Source: Thiohalobacter thiocyanaticus
Lineage (GTDB): Bacteria; Pseudomonadota; Gammaproteobacteria; Thiohalobacterales; Thiohalobacteraceae
NCBI RefSeq assembly: GCF_002356355.1
Contig: NZ_AP018052.1
Coordinates: 2,418,001-2,482,000 of the forward strand
Direction of reading: 5' to 3'
DNA length: 64,000 nt
This document shows positions 18,507 to 27,807 of this stretch, in pieces (the first letter of the stretch is position 1; every line of letters begins with the position of its first letter). The notes beneath the pieces are model-generated. The model worked only from the letters and a program-made list of their open reading frames with translations. It was not told the DNA's origin and did no database searches. Made by a program: the position numbers and the translations under genes.

Positions 18507-19877
18507 CTAGACGTTCCTTCCCTGTTGCGAGTCCACCTGACTGACCACATAACGGTACTTGCCGCTGCGCTCGGGCGGGATGCTGTCGACCTGCTCCACC
18601 CGGATCTCGACCCCTTCACCCAACCGCTGACCGAAGGCGGCCCTGATCTGCCCGATCGCGGCCGGATCGAAACCGGCATCGGTGACCAGCAGCACCCGGG
18701 TGAGATCGAGCGACTCCTGCACGATCTTGAAGGCCTGCACGCCGGGCCGGTCACGCACCTCGTAGATGAGCGCCAGCCCGTGCATCACCGTGCCGTCACG
18801 GGCGACGATGAAATCCGTGGTCCGCCCCTGGATTTCCTCCAGCAGCGGCAGTCCCCGGCCGCAGCTGCAGGCAGCGCTGCCGAGCACGGCGACATCGCCC
18901 GTGCGATAACGGATGAAGGGAAAATCCCGCGTGGCAAGGTGCGTCACCACGACCTCGCCCGCCGTGCCCGGCGGGACCGGCTCACCGTTCGCGTCCACTG
19001 TCTCGACAATGATGTCCTCGGCGGTGATGTGCATCCCGCCCGCGGGGCACTCGTGGGCAATGAAGCCGGCGTCGCGGCCGCCATAGCCGTTGGCCACCGG
19101 ACAGCCGAACACGCGCTCGATCAGCTGGCGTTGATCCGGATACAGGCGCTCCGAGGTCACAAAGGCGACCCGGATGCCGAGATCGTCGAGCCGGCTGCCA
19201 TCGGCCTCGGCCTGGCGGGCGATATGGGCGAACGCCGACGGGTAGCCGAACAGCATGCGCGGACGGAAACGACGGATCTGGTCGATGAAGCCCGCCACCT
19301 TCTCCGGCGACATCTCGAACGCCGCCAGCAGCCGGGTGCGCATCAGGCCATCACGCAGCCTGCGGAGGCGATCCTGTGCGCCCAACTCGATGGGCGAGCC
19401 CCACATGACGATCTCGCGATCGCCGATATCCACGTCCCACCAGCGGGTGGCGCGCCACTTGGCGGCGACATCGTGGCTGACCCGTTCGGTTCCGATGTAG
19501 AAGATCAACGGCTCACCGCTGGAACCGCCGGTGTTGAACCGGGCCAGGCCGCGGGCATCCCGCGCCTTGAGCCCGTCCAGATGGGCGCGGATGTCGGCCT
19601 TGCCCAGCAGCGGCAGCGACTGCAGGTCGGCGACATCGGTCACCGTCGCCGGATCAAAACCGTGGTCGGCGAACAGTCTCTGGTAATAGGGCACCCGGCG
19701 GCCGGCATGCAGCAGCAGCGCGCGCAGCCGCTCCAGCCGGTATTCGGCCAATTGTGCCGTCGGCCACCATTGCGAGGCCTCCAGCGCGCGGCGCACCGCC
19801 ACCGTACTGTGGCCCTTGAGCCGTTCCTGCAAAGGAAACAGCAGGCCGGAGACCAGCCGGGTGTAGACGCCGCTCAT
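18507..19877 (-). CDS. CapK/PaaK-like adenylate-forming enzyme
   Basis: The 456-residue protein resembles phenylacetate-CoA ligases, with the AMP-binding motif FNTGGSSGEPL (near 113) and the late motifs GEVVVTH and FIRYRTGDVA. In capsule loci such CapK-type proteins are thought to activate a carboxylic acid for attachment to the polymer; the substrate is unknown. A CxCGRGLPLL segment near residue 350 is typical of the family. The gene overlaps the upstream sulfotransferase gene by four bases. Confidence 0.88.
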   Translation of the reverse strand: MSGVYTRLVSGLLFPLQERLKGHSTVAVRRALEASQWWPTAQLAEYRLERLRALLLHAGRRVPYYQRLFADHGFDPATVTDVADLQSLPLLGKADIRAHLDGLKARDARGLARFNTGGSSGEPLIFYIGTERVSHDVAAKWRATRWWDVDIGDREIVMWGSPIELGAQDRLRRLRDGLMRTRLLAAFEMSPEKVAGFIDQIRRFRPRMLFGYPSAFAHIARQAEADGSRLDDLGIRVAFVTSERLYPDQRQLIERVFGCPVANGYGGRDAGFIAHECPAGGMHITAEDIIVETVDANGEPVPPGTAGEVVVTHLATRDFPFIRYRTGDVAVLGSAACSCGRGLPLLEEIQGRTTDFIVARDGTVMHGLALIYEVRDRPGVQAFKIVQESLDLTRVLLVTDAGFDPAAIGQIRAAFGQRLGEGVEIRVEQVDSIPPERSGKYRYVVSQVDSQQGRNV

Positions 19878-20722
19878 GCCGCCTCCCCGGGCGCAGCCGG
19901 CAGCAGTGCGTGAAACCGTGCCAGCAGGGCATCACATTCCGCCCGCACTGCGGGCTCGATCGCCGGCGGCTGGCGTTTGCCGACCGAACTGGCCACCACC
20001 CGGCGGCTGTGCCAGGGCCGGTACGGCAGCCCGAGGAAGGCGAAGATGCGGGCGAACTCGGCCTGCGGCATCGCCACCAGTCGCTCGTAGCTGACCAGCA
20101 GCACCTTCTCGTCCCGGTCGAAACCCTGCTCGAAGAACAACACATTGCGCAGATACCACATCAGGGCGGCACCGCTGGCATCACTGAGTTCCGGACCCGC
20201 AAAGCGCCGCAGGAGGGCCTGGGTGGCATCGGACATGCCCTCGCCGCGCCAGTCGACAGCGAGCTTGTCCTGCGCCAGGCGCCGGATCTGGCTGGCGTGA
20301 TTGCGGAAGGAGACCAGCATGGAATTGACCACGTCGTCGTAGTGACGCACGATCCAGACGATACGTGTCCCGGGAAAGCGCTGGCGCAGCTGCGGCAGCC
20401 GCTGCAGTTCGCACAGGGATTTGATGATGAAATGCGGGGCCCGGCAGCGCGCGTGCAGGGCGGCGATGATATCGGTCTCGCGCATACTGTAGTTGTCGAA
20501 GGCACGGGGATCGCGCTCGTGATAGACATCGGTGAGCAGGCTCTGTTCCAGCACATCCATCAGCATGTTGGTACCCGAGCGCTGCACCCCGGCGATGAAA
20601 CTCACCGCCGCCGGGCCGCGCCGGCGCGGCCCGTGCCAGGCGTGCTGCACCAGCCATTTCAGCCGCAGCCAGAACTCCAGTTCCAGCCGGCCGAGGTAGT
20701 AAGCTGTTGCGCGTCGTCCCAT
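19874..20722 (-). CDS. Sulfotransferase family protein
   Basis: I place the start at 20722 (MGRRATAYYLG), 13 bases after the upstream stop, giving 282 residues; the longer frame reads back through the glycosyltransferase gene. The 5'-phosphosulfate loop GVQRSGTNMLMD (about 44-55) and the 3'-phosphate site WIVRHYDDVVNSML are clear. It probably sulfates the polymer or a lipid-linked intermediate. It overlaps the CapK-like gene downstream by four bases. Confidence 0.85.
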   Translation of the reverse strand: MGRRATAYYLGRLELEFWLRLKWLVQHAWHGPRRRGPAAVSFIAGVQRSGTNMLMDVLEQSLLTDVYHERDPRAFDNYSMRETDIIAALHARCRAPHFIIKSLCELQRLPQLRQRFPGTRIVWIVRHYDDVVNSMLVSFRNHASQIRRLAQDKLAVDWRGEGMSDATQALLRRFAGPELSDASGAALMWYLRNVLFFEQGFDRDEKVLLVSYERLVAMPQAEFARIFAFLGLPYRPWHSRRVVASSVGKRQPPAIEPAVRAECDALLARFHALLPAAPGEAA

Positions 20723-20735
20723 CCCCAGCGTCCTG

Positions 20736-21941
20736 TCACACCTTCCCCAGCACCCGGGCATAGATCCCGAGCAGGGCCTCGACCCGTGTCTCCCAGCGAT
20801 TGGCGCGGGCGTAGTCGATAATGGCCTGGCGATCCCAGTCATGCTCCAGTGCCGCCGCCAGCGCGGCCCGCAGCGCCTCGCCGTCGCCGAAGGGCACGAT
20901 GCGGCCGAGTTCCGGCGCATTGACCACCTCGGCATTGCCGCCCACGTCGGTGGCCACCACGGGCAGGCCGCAGGCCATGGCCTCGAGGATCACGTTGGCC
21001 CAGCCCTCGTTGCGGGTGGCCAGTACGAACACATCGGCGGCGCTGAGCACGCCCTTGAGCTGCTCCGGCGGCAGGCTGCCGAGAAACTGCACCTGCGCCT
21101 CCAGCCCCAGAGTCGCCACCTGCGCCTTGAGTCGGTCGCTCCAGTCGCCCTCGGCGCTCGGCCCGCCGACCACCAGATAGCGCAACCCGGGGAACCGCTC
21201 GCGCAGCTGCGGCAGCTGCTCGATCACCCGGTGAAAGCCCTTGCGTTCGCACAGCCCGCCCACGGTAACCAGCACCTGCGCCTGCGCCGGCAGACCCAGC
21301 CGGCGGCGCGCCTCGTGCCGGTCCACCGGCTGGAACCGGTCGGTGTCCACGCCGTTCCCCACCACCGTGGCCTTGTCCGGTGATACCCCCAGTCCGATCG
21401 CCACCCGGCGCAGGGAATCCGACACGCTGATGACATGGCTCGCCCCCCGCAGCGCCTGCAGCAGCCGCGGCCGCAGGCCGGGGGTGCGGCTGTGGCGCGG
21501 CTCGGTGCCGCGCAGGGTCAGGGTCACCGGACGCCGCAGCCAGCGTCCCAGACGCACGGCGGCATAGCCGTCGGGATAGCCGAAATGGGCATCGACCAGG
21601 TCCACCCGGCCCTGCCGGTCCAGACGGCGCAGCAGCCGGCGGCTGCCCAGCGCCAGCATCAGGCCGTCGAAGCGCCGGCCGATTCCGGGCAGCGCCAGAA
21701 AGCGCGGATGGTACACCTCGATGCCCTGCTGGATCTCGTGCCGCGGGGCGGGCGGACGGTAATGCGGCCGGAAGCGGCGGATCAGCCCCTGCAGCGGAAA
21801 CCAGGGCACGGGCGCCACCACGGTGAGCGGGCAGTGGGCGGCGACCCGGAACATGCGCTCGCGGATGAACAGGCCGGCGTGCGGCTGGCCGGGGTGCGGA
21901 AACAGGGTGGTGAACACCAGCAGCCGCGGTCCCCCGCTCAT
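20736..21941 (-). CDS. Glycosyltransferase family 4
   Basis: This is a 401-residue GT-B enzyme. The acceptor domain opens with FTTLFPHPGQPHAGLFIRER, a form common in teichuronic-acid-like glycosyltransferases. The donor domain has VGGLCERKGFHRVI (near 229) and NEGWANVILEAMACGLPVVA (near 314). It adds one sugar to the growing repeat unit at the cytosolic face of the membrane. The start overlaps the end of the preceding gene by four bases. Confidence 0.93.
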   Translation of the reverse strand: MSGGPRLLVFTTLFPHPGQPHAGLFIRERMFRVAAHCPLTVVAPVPWFPLQGLIRRFRPHYRPPAPRHEIQQGIEVYHPRFLALPGIGRRFDGLMLALGSRRLLRRLDRQGRVDLVDAHFGYPDGYAAVRLGRWLRRPVTLTLRGTEPRHSRTPGLRPRLLQALRGASHVISVSDSLRRVAIGLGVSPDKATVVGNGVDTDRFQPVDRHEARRRLGLPAQAQVLVTVGGLCERKGFHRVIEQLPQLRERFPGLRYLVVGGPSAEGDWSDRLKAQVATLGLEAQVQFLGSLPPEQLKGVLSAADVFVLATRNEGWANVILEAMACGLPVVATDVGGNAEVVNAPELGRIVPFGDGEALRAALAAALEHDWDRQAIIDYARANRWETRVEALLGIYARVLGKV

Positions 21942-23161
21942 CCCGCCGCACCCTGGAGCAGGCGCGTGTACACGGATTGATAACGCCCGACGCTGACGGC
22001 CCAGTTGCGTTCCTGCTCCACGAAGTCCCGGCCCGCCCGGCGTCTTCCGGGCCAGTTGTGGCGGTCATCCAGCAGCGCCAGCACGGCGCGGGTCAGGGCC
22101 TGCGGATCACCGGCGCGGAACAGCTGCCCGGTCACCCCGTCCTCGATCAGTTCGCGGTGCCCGCCCACGTCCGAGGCCACCACCAGCTTGCCCTGGGCCA
22201 TGGCCTCGAGCGGCTTGAGCGGCGTGACCAGCTCGGTCAGGCGCATGGGCAGGCGCGGATAGACGAAGGCATCCACCAGGCTGTAGTAGCGATGCACCTG
22301 GTCGTGCGGCACCCGGCCGACGAAGATGACCTGCGCCTCGAGTCCGAGTCCGGCGACGCGGGCCTTGAGCTTCTCCGCCTGCGGTCCGCCGCCCACCAGC
22401 AGCAATCTGATGTCGGCGCGCGCCCGCAGCAGGCCCGGCATCGCCTCCAGCAGCAGCGCCAGGCCCTCGTAGGCATAGAAGGAGCCGATGAAACCCAGCA
22501 CGACTTTGTCTTCCAGGCCGAGTTCGGCAGCCAGTCCCGCGTCCCGCGGCAGATCGAACGCGAAGCGTTCGATATCCACGGCATTGGGGATGACGGTGAT
22601 CTTTCCTGCTGCGACTCCACGGGCGACCAGATCACCGCGCAGCCCCTCGCAGATGGTGGTCACGGCGTCGGCGCGGCGCACCACATGGGTCTCCAGGGCG
22701 CGGGTCAGGCGATAGCGCAGATCGCCCTCGCGGCTGGTGCCGTGATCGACCGCGGCGTCCTCCCAGAAGGCACGGATCTCGTAGACCACCGGCAGTCCGA
22801 ACTCGCGCCCGGCGCGCAGGGCGGCCAGACCGTTCAGGGCCGGTGAATGGGCATGCAGGATATCGGGCCGCTCGCGCGGGATGACCTCGCGCAGCCGGGC
22901 CAGGGTCGCCTGCACCACCGCCCACTGATCCAGCGGCGGGATGCGTGTGAGCGGCCCGCTCGGCGTGCGGCTGCGATAGAAATGCAGCCCGTCGCTGTCC
23001 TCCTCGCCGCCGTCGACCCCGGCCGGGGCATTGTGCTTGGGGCTGGTCAGGTGTGCCGTCTCCCAGCCCAGCCGGTGCTGCTGGGTCAGGATGGCCCGGG
23101 TGCGGAAGGTATAGCCGCTGTGCAGCGGGATGGAATGGTCGAGCACATGCAGGATCTTCAT
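21938..23161 (-). CDS. Exosortase A-associated glycosyltransferase (Daro_2409 type)
   Basis: The 407-residue GT-B protein begins MKILHVLDHSIPLHSGYTFR, which is characteristic of the glycosyltransferase subgroup restricted to XrtA loci. The donor domain has FIGSFYAYEGLALLLEA (near 224) and LTELVTPLKPLEAMAQGKLVVA (near 318). It overlaps both neighbours by four bases, so it is translationally coupled within the operon. Confidence 0.94.
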   Translation of the reverse strand: MKILHVLDHSIPLHSGYTFRTRAILTQQHRLGWETAHLTSPKHNAPAGVDGGEEDSDGLHFYRSRTPSGPLTRIPPLDQWAVVQATLARLREVIPRERPDILHAHSPALNGLAALRAGREFGLPVVYEIRAFWEDAAVDHGTSREGDLRYRLTRALETHVVRRADAVTTICEGLRGDLVARGVAAGKITVIPNAVDIERFAFDLPRDAGLAAELGLEDKVVLGFIGSFYAYEGLALLLEAMPGLLRARADIRLLLVGGGPQAEKLKARVAGLGLEAQVIFVGRVPHDQVHRYYSLVDAFVYPRLPMRLTELVTPLKPLEAMAQGKLVVASDVGGHRELIEDGVTGQLFRAGDPQALTRAVLALLDDRHNWPGRRRAGRDFVEQERNWAVSVGRYQSVYTRLLQGAAG

Positions 23162-25050
23162 GCGTTCATGACCTGGCGCTGGAAGGAGGCATACATCAGC
23201 AGCGACCAGAGCACGGCGCTGTGATCGCGCTGGCCCGACTGGTGCTGATCGACCAGCCGGCGGATGAAGTCCGGATTGAACAGGCCGGTGTCCAGCAGGT
23301 CGGGACCGAGCAGGCTGCGGCGGACCTTCTCCCGCAGCGGGCCGCGGAACCAGGCCGCCAGCGGCACGGCGAAGCCCATCTTCTTCCGGTACAGGATGTC
23401 ATCGGGCAGGTAGCGCTCCATGGCCCGCTTGAAGATCAGCTTGCCCTCGCGCTTGTGCAGCTTCAGCTGCGGCGGCAGGCCCGAGACCCATTCCACGAAC
23501 TTGTGGTCCAGCACCGGTACCCGCACCTCCAGGCTGTGGGCCATGCTGGCCCGATCCACCTTGGTCAGGATATCCCCGGCGAGATAGGTCTTCATGTCCA
23601 GGTACTGGACCCGGGACAGGGGATGCTCGGGCGCGTTGTCCAGGTAGCGCCGGAACACCTCGATGCCGCGATAGCCGCCCAGGTCCCGGTTCAGTTCGGT
23701 GCTGTAAAGTTGGCGGCGCAGCGCATCCGGCAGGATGGAGAAGTTGTGGAAATAGCCCTCCAGGCTGTCGCGCGCCAGCGCCTGGAAGGTGGATTTGGCC
23801 CGCAGGTAGCGCGGCGCCCAGTCCAGCTTGGGGTACAGGCGCCCGGCAGTACCGAACAGCGGCCCGCGCAGCCAGCCCGGCAGCAGGCCGCGGAAGCGCT
23901 CCTCGTCCATATGCCAGCGATAGCGACGGTAACCGGCGAAGTTCTCGTCGCCGCCGTCGCCGGACAGCGCCACCGTCACCCGCCGCTTCGCCAGTTCGCA
24001 CACCCGGTAGGTGGGCATGGCGGAACTGTCGGCGTAGGGCTCGTCATACAGGGTAGCCAGCCGGTCGATCAGTTCGAAGTCGTCCGGATTGACCTCCTCG
24101 ACCTGGTGCCGGGTGTGATACTGCTCGGCCACCCGGGCGGCATACTCGCTTTCGTTGAAAGCCGGATCGCCGAAGGAGATGGAGCAGGTGTTGACAGGAC
24201 CGTCGGACAGGCCGGCCATGAGCGCGACCACGGCACTGGAGTCGACCCCGCCGGAAAGAAAGGCCCCCAGCGGCACCTCGGCGATCATGCGGATATTGAC
24301 CGCCTCGCGCAGCCGCTCGACCAGTTCGCGTTTGGCCTCCTCCGGGTTGCGCAGGCCGTTGTCCTGGAACGGCACGTCCCAGTAGGCGCGCGGCGCCGAC
24401 GGGGCCTCGCCGCGCCGCAGTGTCAGGCAGTGCGCCGGCGGCAGCTTGCTGACCTGTTTGAAGATGCTGCGCGGATCGGGGATATAGCCGAAGGCGAAGT
24501 AATCCTCCACCGCATAGGGATCGATTTCGCGCGACAGCACCGGGTCGCACAGCAGCGATTTGATCTCGGAGGCAAACAGCAGGCGCCCGTCGGGCAGCAG
24601 CGCATAATGCAGCGGCTTGATGCCCAGCCGGTCGCGGGCCAGGAACAGGGTCTGGTGATTGCGATCCCAGATGGCGAAGGCGAACATGCCGCGGAACCGC
24701 TCGACGCAGGCCTCGCCCCACTCCTCCCAGGCATGCACGATGACCTCGGTGTCGCAGCGGGTCCGGAACCGGTGCCCGGCCTTGATCAGTTCATCGGTCA
24801 ACTCGTGGAAGTTGTAGATCTCGCCGTTGTAGACCACGGCCACGCTGCCGTCCTCATTGAACAGCGGCTGATGACCGCCGGAGAGGTCGATGATGGACAG
24901 GCGCCGGTGCGCCAGACCGACGCCGGGCTCCACATGCACGCCGCCCTCGTCGGGGCCGCGATGGAACTGCAACTCGTTCATGCGCGAGAGCAGACCCTCG
25001 TCGATGGACATCATTCCCCGGGTATCGAATATACCGGCTATGCCGCACAT
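23158..25050 (-). CDS. Exosortase A system amidotransferase (asparagine synthase family)
   Basis: The start is set at 25050 so that the nucleophile Cys is residue 2 (MCGIAGIFDT); upstream sequence in frame is not conserved. The product is 630 residues, the usual size for amidotransferase 1 of XrtA loci. The glutaminase domain is intact (RGPDEGG, NGEIYN, CDTEV) and the synthetase domain has FLSGGVDSSAV and ALSGDGGDENFAG. It probably makes an amide of a uronic acid or amino acid on the polysaccharide. It contrasts with the degenerate relative at 14325. Confidence 0.95.
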   Translation of the reverse strand: MCGIAGIFDTRGMMSIDEGLLSRMNELQFHRGPDEGGVHVEPGVGLAHRRLSIIDLSGGHQPLFNEDGSVAVVYNGEIYNFHELTDELIKAGHRFRTRCDTEVIVHAWEEWGEACVERFRGMFAFAIWDRNHQTLFLARDRLGIKPLHYALLPDGRLLFASEIKSLLCDPVLSREIDPYAVEDYFAFGYIPDPRSIFKQVSKLPPAHCLTLRRGEAPSAPRAYWDVPFQDNGLRNPEEAKRELVERLREAVNIRMIAEVPLGAFLSGGVDSSAVVALMAGLSDGPVNTCSISFGDPAFNESEYAARVAEQYHTRHQVEEVNPDDFELIDRLATLYDEPYADSSAMPTYRVCELAKRRVTVALSGDGGDENFAGYRRYRWHMDEERFRGLLPGWLRGPLFGTAGRLYPKLDWAPRYLRAKSTFQALARDSLEGYFHNFSILPDALRRQLYSTELNRDLGGYRGIEVFRRYLDNAPEHPLSRVQYLDMKTYLAGDILTKVDRASMAHSLEVRVPVLDHKFVEWVSGLPPQLKLHKREGKLIFKRAMERYLPDDILYRKKMGFAVPLAAWFRGPLREKVRRSLLGPDLLDTGLFNPDFIRRLVDQHQSGQRDHSAVLWSLLMYASFQRQVMNA

Positions 25051-25096
25051 GTTGCTGACCCTGAAAAAATCGCCACGAAATACTCCAATCCATTCA

Positions 25097-26260
25097 TTAT
25101 GAGTTACCCGGGCACTGCTGCTCATACACAGCCCGGTAGCGTTCCACCATCCGCTCCAGACTGAATTCGGTCTCGGCGCGCCGGCGGGCGGCGCGGCCGT
25201 GCCGTTCCCGCATAGCGGCATCCTGCACATAAGGCTTCAATGCCTGTGCCAACGCCTCGGGATCGGCGCGCGGCACCAGGGCGCCGGTCTCGCCGTCGAG
25301 CACCAGTTCAGCATTGCCTCCCACATCGGTCGCGATCACCGGCAGGCCGCAGGCCATGGCTTCCATCAGCGTATTGGAAATCCCCTCGGCCAGCGAGGGC
25401 AGCACGAACAGATCCAGCGCCGGCAGCAGTTCCGCCACGTCGTCGCGTGACCCGGCCAGCCAGGCCTGCGCCAGGAGGCCGGACGCCTCCAGTGCCTGTT
25501 CCAGCCGGGCGCGTTCACCGCCCTCCCCGATCAGCACCAGGCGCAGGCGCGAACTGATCTCCGGCGCCAGCCGCTGCAGCCGGACAAAGGCCCGGACCAG
25601 GCTGTGCTGGTCCTTGATCGCGGCCAGGCGCCCGACCGTGCCGATGAGGATGCTGTCGGCAGCAGCGAAACCAGCCGGCAGCCGGGCCCGCGCCTGCGCG
25701 CCGTCCGGGTGAAAACGCCCGATATCCACACCATTGATGATACGGGTCAGCCGCGCCGGCTGCACGCCGATGCGCGTGTCGAGATAACGCTCCAGATCGC
25801 GCGACAGGGGGATGAAGTGGTGAATGAAGGGCCGGAGCAGTCGCCGCTGCAGGATGTACTTGCGGTTGGTGCCATCCACATCCAGCACATCGCGACCGTG
25901 TTCCCCATGGATGCGGCAGGGTACGCCGGCCAGCCAGGCCGGCAGCTGCGCCTCCATCGCAGCCAGATTGCGCGAATGCACAATGTCCGGCCGCAGGCGC
26001 CGGAACAGCCGATGGAGCTGCACATACATGCGCCAGTCGTGGCCGGGACGCTTGTGCAGGGCATGGATCTGCACGTCGTCGCGTTCGATGCGGCGGCTGA
26101 AATCGGTGTAGTCGGTCAGGCTGACGATATGGTGCCGGAAGCGCTCGCGCGGCAGCCGGTTGATCAGGTTGACCACACCGTTCTCGAGACCGCCCACGCC
26201 AAAGTGATAAACGACATGCAGTATGGTCAGGGACGTGGGCGGCATGGCCGCCCGACTCAT
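25097..26260 (-). CDS. PEP-CTERM/exosortase-associated sugar transferase (stp2 type)
   Basis: The 387-residue GT-B glycosyltransferase has the opening LHVVYHFGVGGLENGVVNLIN typical of the XrtA-associated stp2 subgroup. The donor-site motifs are GTVGRLAAIKDQHSLV and AEGISNTLMEAMACGLPVIA. It follows the exosortase gene with a four-base overlap, which is its normal position in these loci. Cytosolic sugar transfer to the lipid-linked repeat unit is inferred. Confidence 0.94.
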   Translation of the reverse strand: MSRAAMPPTSLTILHVVYHFGVGGLENGVVNLINRLPRERFRHHIVSLTDYTDFSRRIERDDVQIHALHKRPGHDWRMYVQLHRLFRRLRPDIVHSRNLAAMEAQLPAWLAGVPCRIHGEHGRDVLDVDGTNRKYILQRRLLRPFIHHFIPLSRDLERYLDTRIGVQPARLTRIINGVDIGRFHPDGAQARARLPAGFAAADSILIGTVGRLAAIKDQHSLVRAFVRLQRLAPEISSRLRLVLIGEGGERARLEQALEASGLLAQAWLAGSRDDVAELLPALDLFVLPSLAEGISNTLMEAMACGLPVIATDVGGNAELVLDGETGALVPRADPEALAQALKPYVQDAAMRERHGRAARRRAETEFSLERMVERYRAVYEQQCPGNS

Positions 26261-27807
26261 CCGTCACCCTCCCGGCTGCGCTGCCAGGCCAGTTCGATGC
26301 GCGCCTCCAGCCGCGGCAGCAGGTCACGCTGGAACCGGCGCAACGCCTCGCGGTCGGTGCTGCCGGCCGGATCCTCCTCGGTGAAGATCACGATGCCGAC
26401 CGAGGGGCGGCCGTTGCCACGCAGCCGCTCCCAGGCCTCCAGCAGCTTGCCCAGGTAGGGGTTGGCCGTGTGGTGGCCGCCGATCCGGTACCAGTCGTGG
26501 ATCAGCAGCCGCTGGGCGGCGGACTTGAGCCGGGTCTGGATGACCCGGCCGGGGCCGCCCTCGACGCTGACCCGGGATTCGCCCACCTGATGCCAGACCG
26601 GGTGTTTCTGCGCAATCATCACATTCTGCGAATTGATCAGCTCCGCCCCCTGGCGCGGCCGGGCGTAATAGGCCAGATACACGCCCACGCTGGCCTCGCC
26701 CTGCGCGAAGAAGCCCAGGGCCTCGGCGTCCATGCCCCGATAGTCGGGCTGCCAATCGGTGAAGGGCTCGACCCGCTGCCAGCCCGCGGCGGCTTCGGGC
26801 AGCGTCAGGGCGATGCGCTCCCGCTCCAGACCGATATCGCGCTCCAGCAATTGCGCGGCCACCGGCCAGGCGGCCAGCAGCAGGATGAGCAGCGCGAACA
26901 GGCCATAACGCGGAGCGCCGCCCGCAGCCGCCCCCGCACGCCCGGCCGGTGCCGGTACCGGCTCGGGTTCCTCGCGCCAGAAGCTGCCGATCCAGAACAT
27001 CAGCAGCATCACGATGCCGAAGAAGACCCAGCCATAGATGAAGTGATCCACCCCGAGGGCCAGCTTCATGTCGCTGAGATGGGCGATCATCACGATCATG
27101 TAGGCACGCAGGCCGTTGGCGAGGATGGGCAGGGCGATGGCGAACAGGATGAACAGGATCCGCCGCCGCAGGCTGGTGTAGTTCAGATAGGCATACAGTG
27201 CCCCCATGGTGAGCGAGGCGATCAGGTAGCGGATGCCGCTGCAGGCCTCGACCACGGACCAGTTACCGCTGGGAATGCTGAAATAGGTTCCTTCCACGTA
27301 GACGGGGATGCCGCTGAGCTTGATCAGACTCACCGTGAACACAGCGGTGAAGTCCATCAACGGCGGAATCAGGCCCTCACCCATGGGCACGGCGAAGATC
27401 AGGAAGAACAGCGGAAAGGCGATCTGGCGCACCACCGCCCAGCCGAGCAGCGCCCACACCAGCAGCGGGATCATGGCAATGAAGCCGAGTTGCCTGATGA
27501 CGGCCGCATCGACCACCTCGGCCAGCAGCCACAGCAGCCCCGGCAGCGGCAGCAGCCACAGCGCCCGGGCGTCGGCCGCCACCGGCGTCACGGCCAGGTG
27601 CTCGCGGCGGCGCCAGACCAGGAACAGCACGATGGGAAAGATCAGGAAGCCGTGGGCGAAGGTCTCGGAACGCGACCAGATATCGATCATCCCGGCCAGG
27701 GTCTGGTGATAGAACGCCAGCAGGGACAGCAGCGCGACCACGAACAGCAGCAGCTGTTGCTGCACGCCCGACGCCTGCATCTGCATGCTCGTCGACTGAT
27801 TCATCAT
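26257..27807 (-). CDS. xrtA: Exosortase A fused to an EpsI domain
   Basis: The 516-residue protein has a membrane-embedded exosortase core (residues 20-278) with the catalytic triad Cys189 (VVEACSGIRYL), Arg234 (ANGLRAYMIV) and His255 (GVDHFIYGW). After a Pro/Ala linker and one more helix, an EpsI domain fills about residues 310-510. XrtA cleaves and sorts proteins with C-terminal PEP-CTERM signals at the outer face of the inner membrane; EpsI is linked to exopolysaccharide production but its activity is not known. One PEP-CTERM substrate is encoded at 41458-42372. Both neighbours overlap it by four bases. Confidence 0.97.
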   Translation of the reverse strand: MMNQSTSMQMQASGVQQQLLLFVVALLSLLAFYHQTLAGMIDIWSRSETFAHGFLIFPIVLFLVWRRREHLAVTPVAADARALWLLPLPGLLWLLAEVVDAAVIRQLGFIAMIPLLVWALLGWAVVRQIAFPLFFLIFAVPMGEGLIPPLMDFTAVFTVSLIKLSGIPVYVEGTYFSIPSGNWSVVEACSGIRYLIASLTMGALYAYLNYTSLRRRILFILFAIALPILANGLRAYMIVMIAHLSDMKLALGVDHFIYGWVFFGIVMLLMFWIGSFWREEPEPVPAPAGRAGAAAGGAPRYGLFALLILLLAAWPVAAQLLERDIGLERERIALTLPEAAAGWQRVEPFTDWQPDYRGMDAEALGFFAQGEASVGVYLAYYARPRQGAELINSQNVMIAQKHPVWHQVGESRVSVEGGPGRVIQTRLKSAAQRLLIHDWYRIGGHHTANPYLGKLLEAWERLRGNGRPSVGIVIFTEEDPAGSTDREALRRFQRDLLPRLEARIELAWQRSREGDG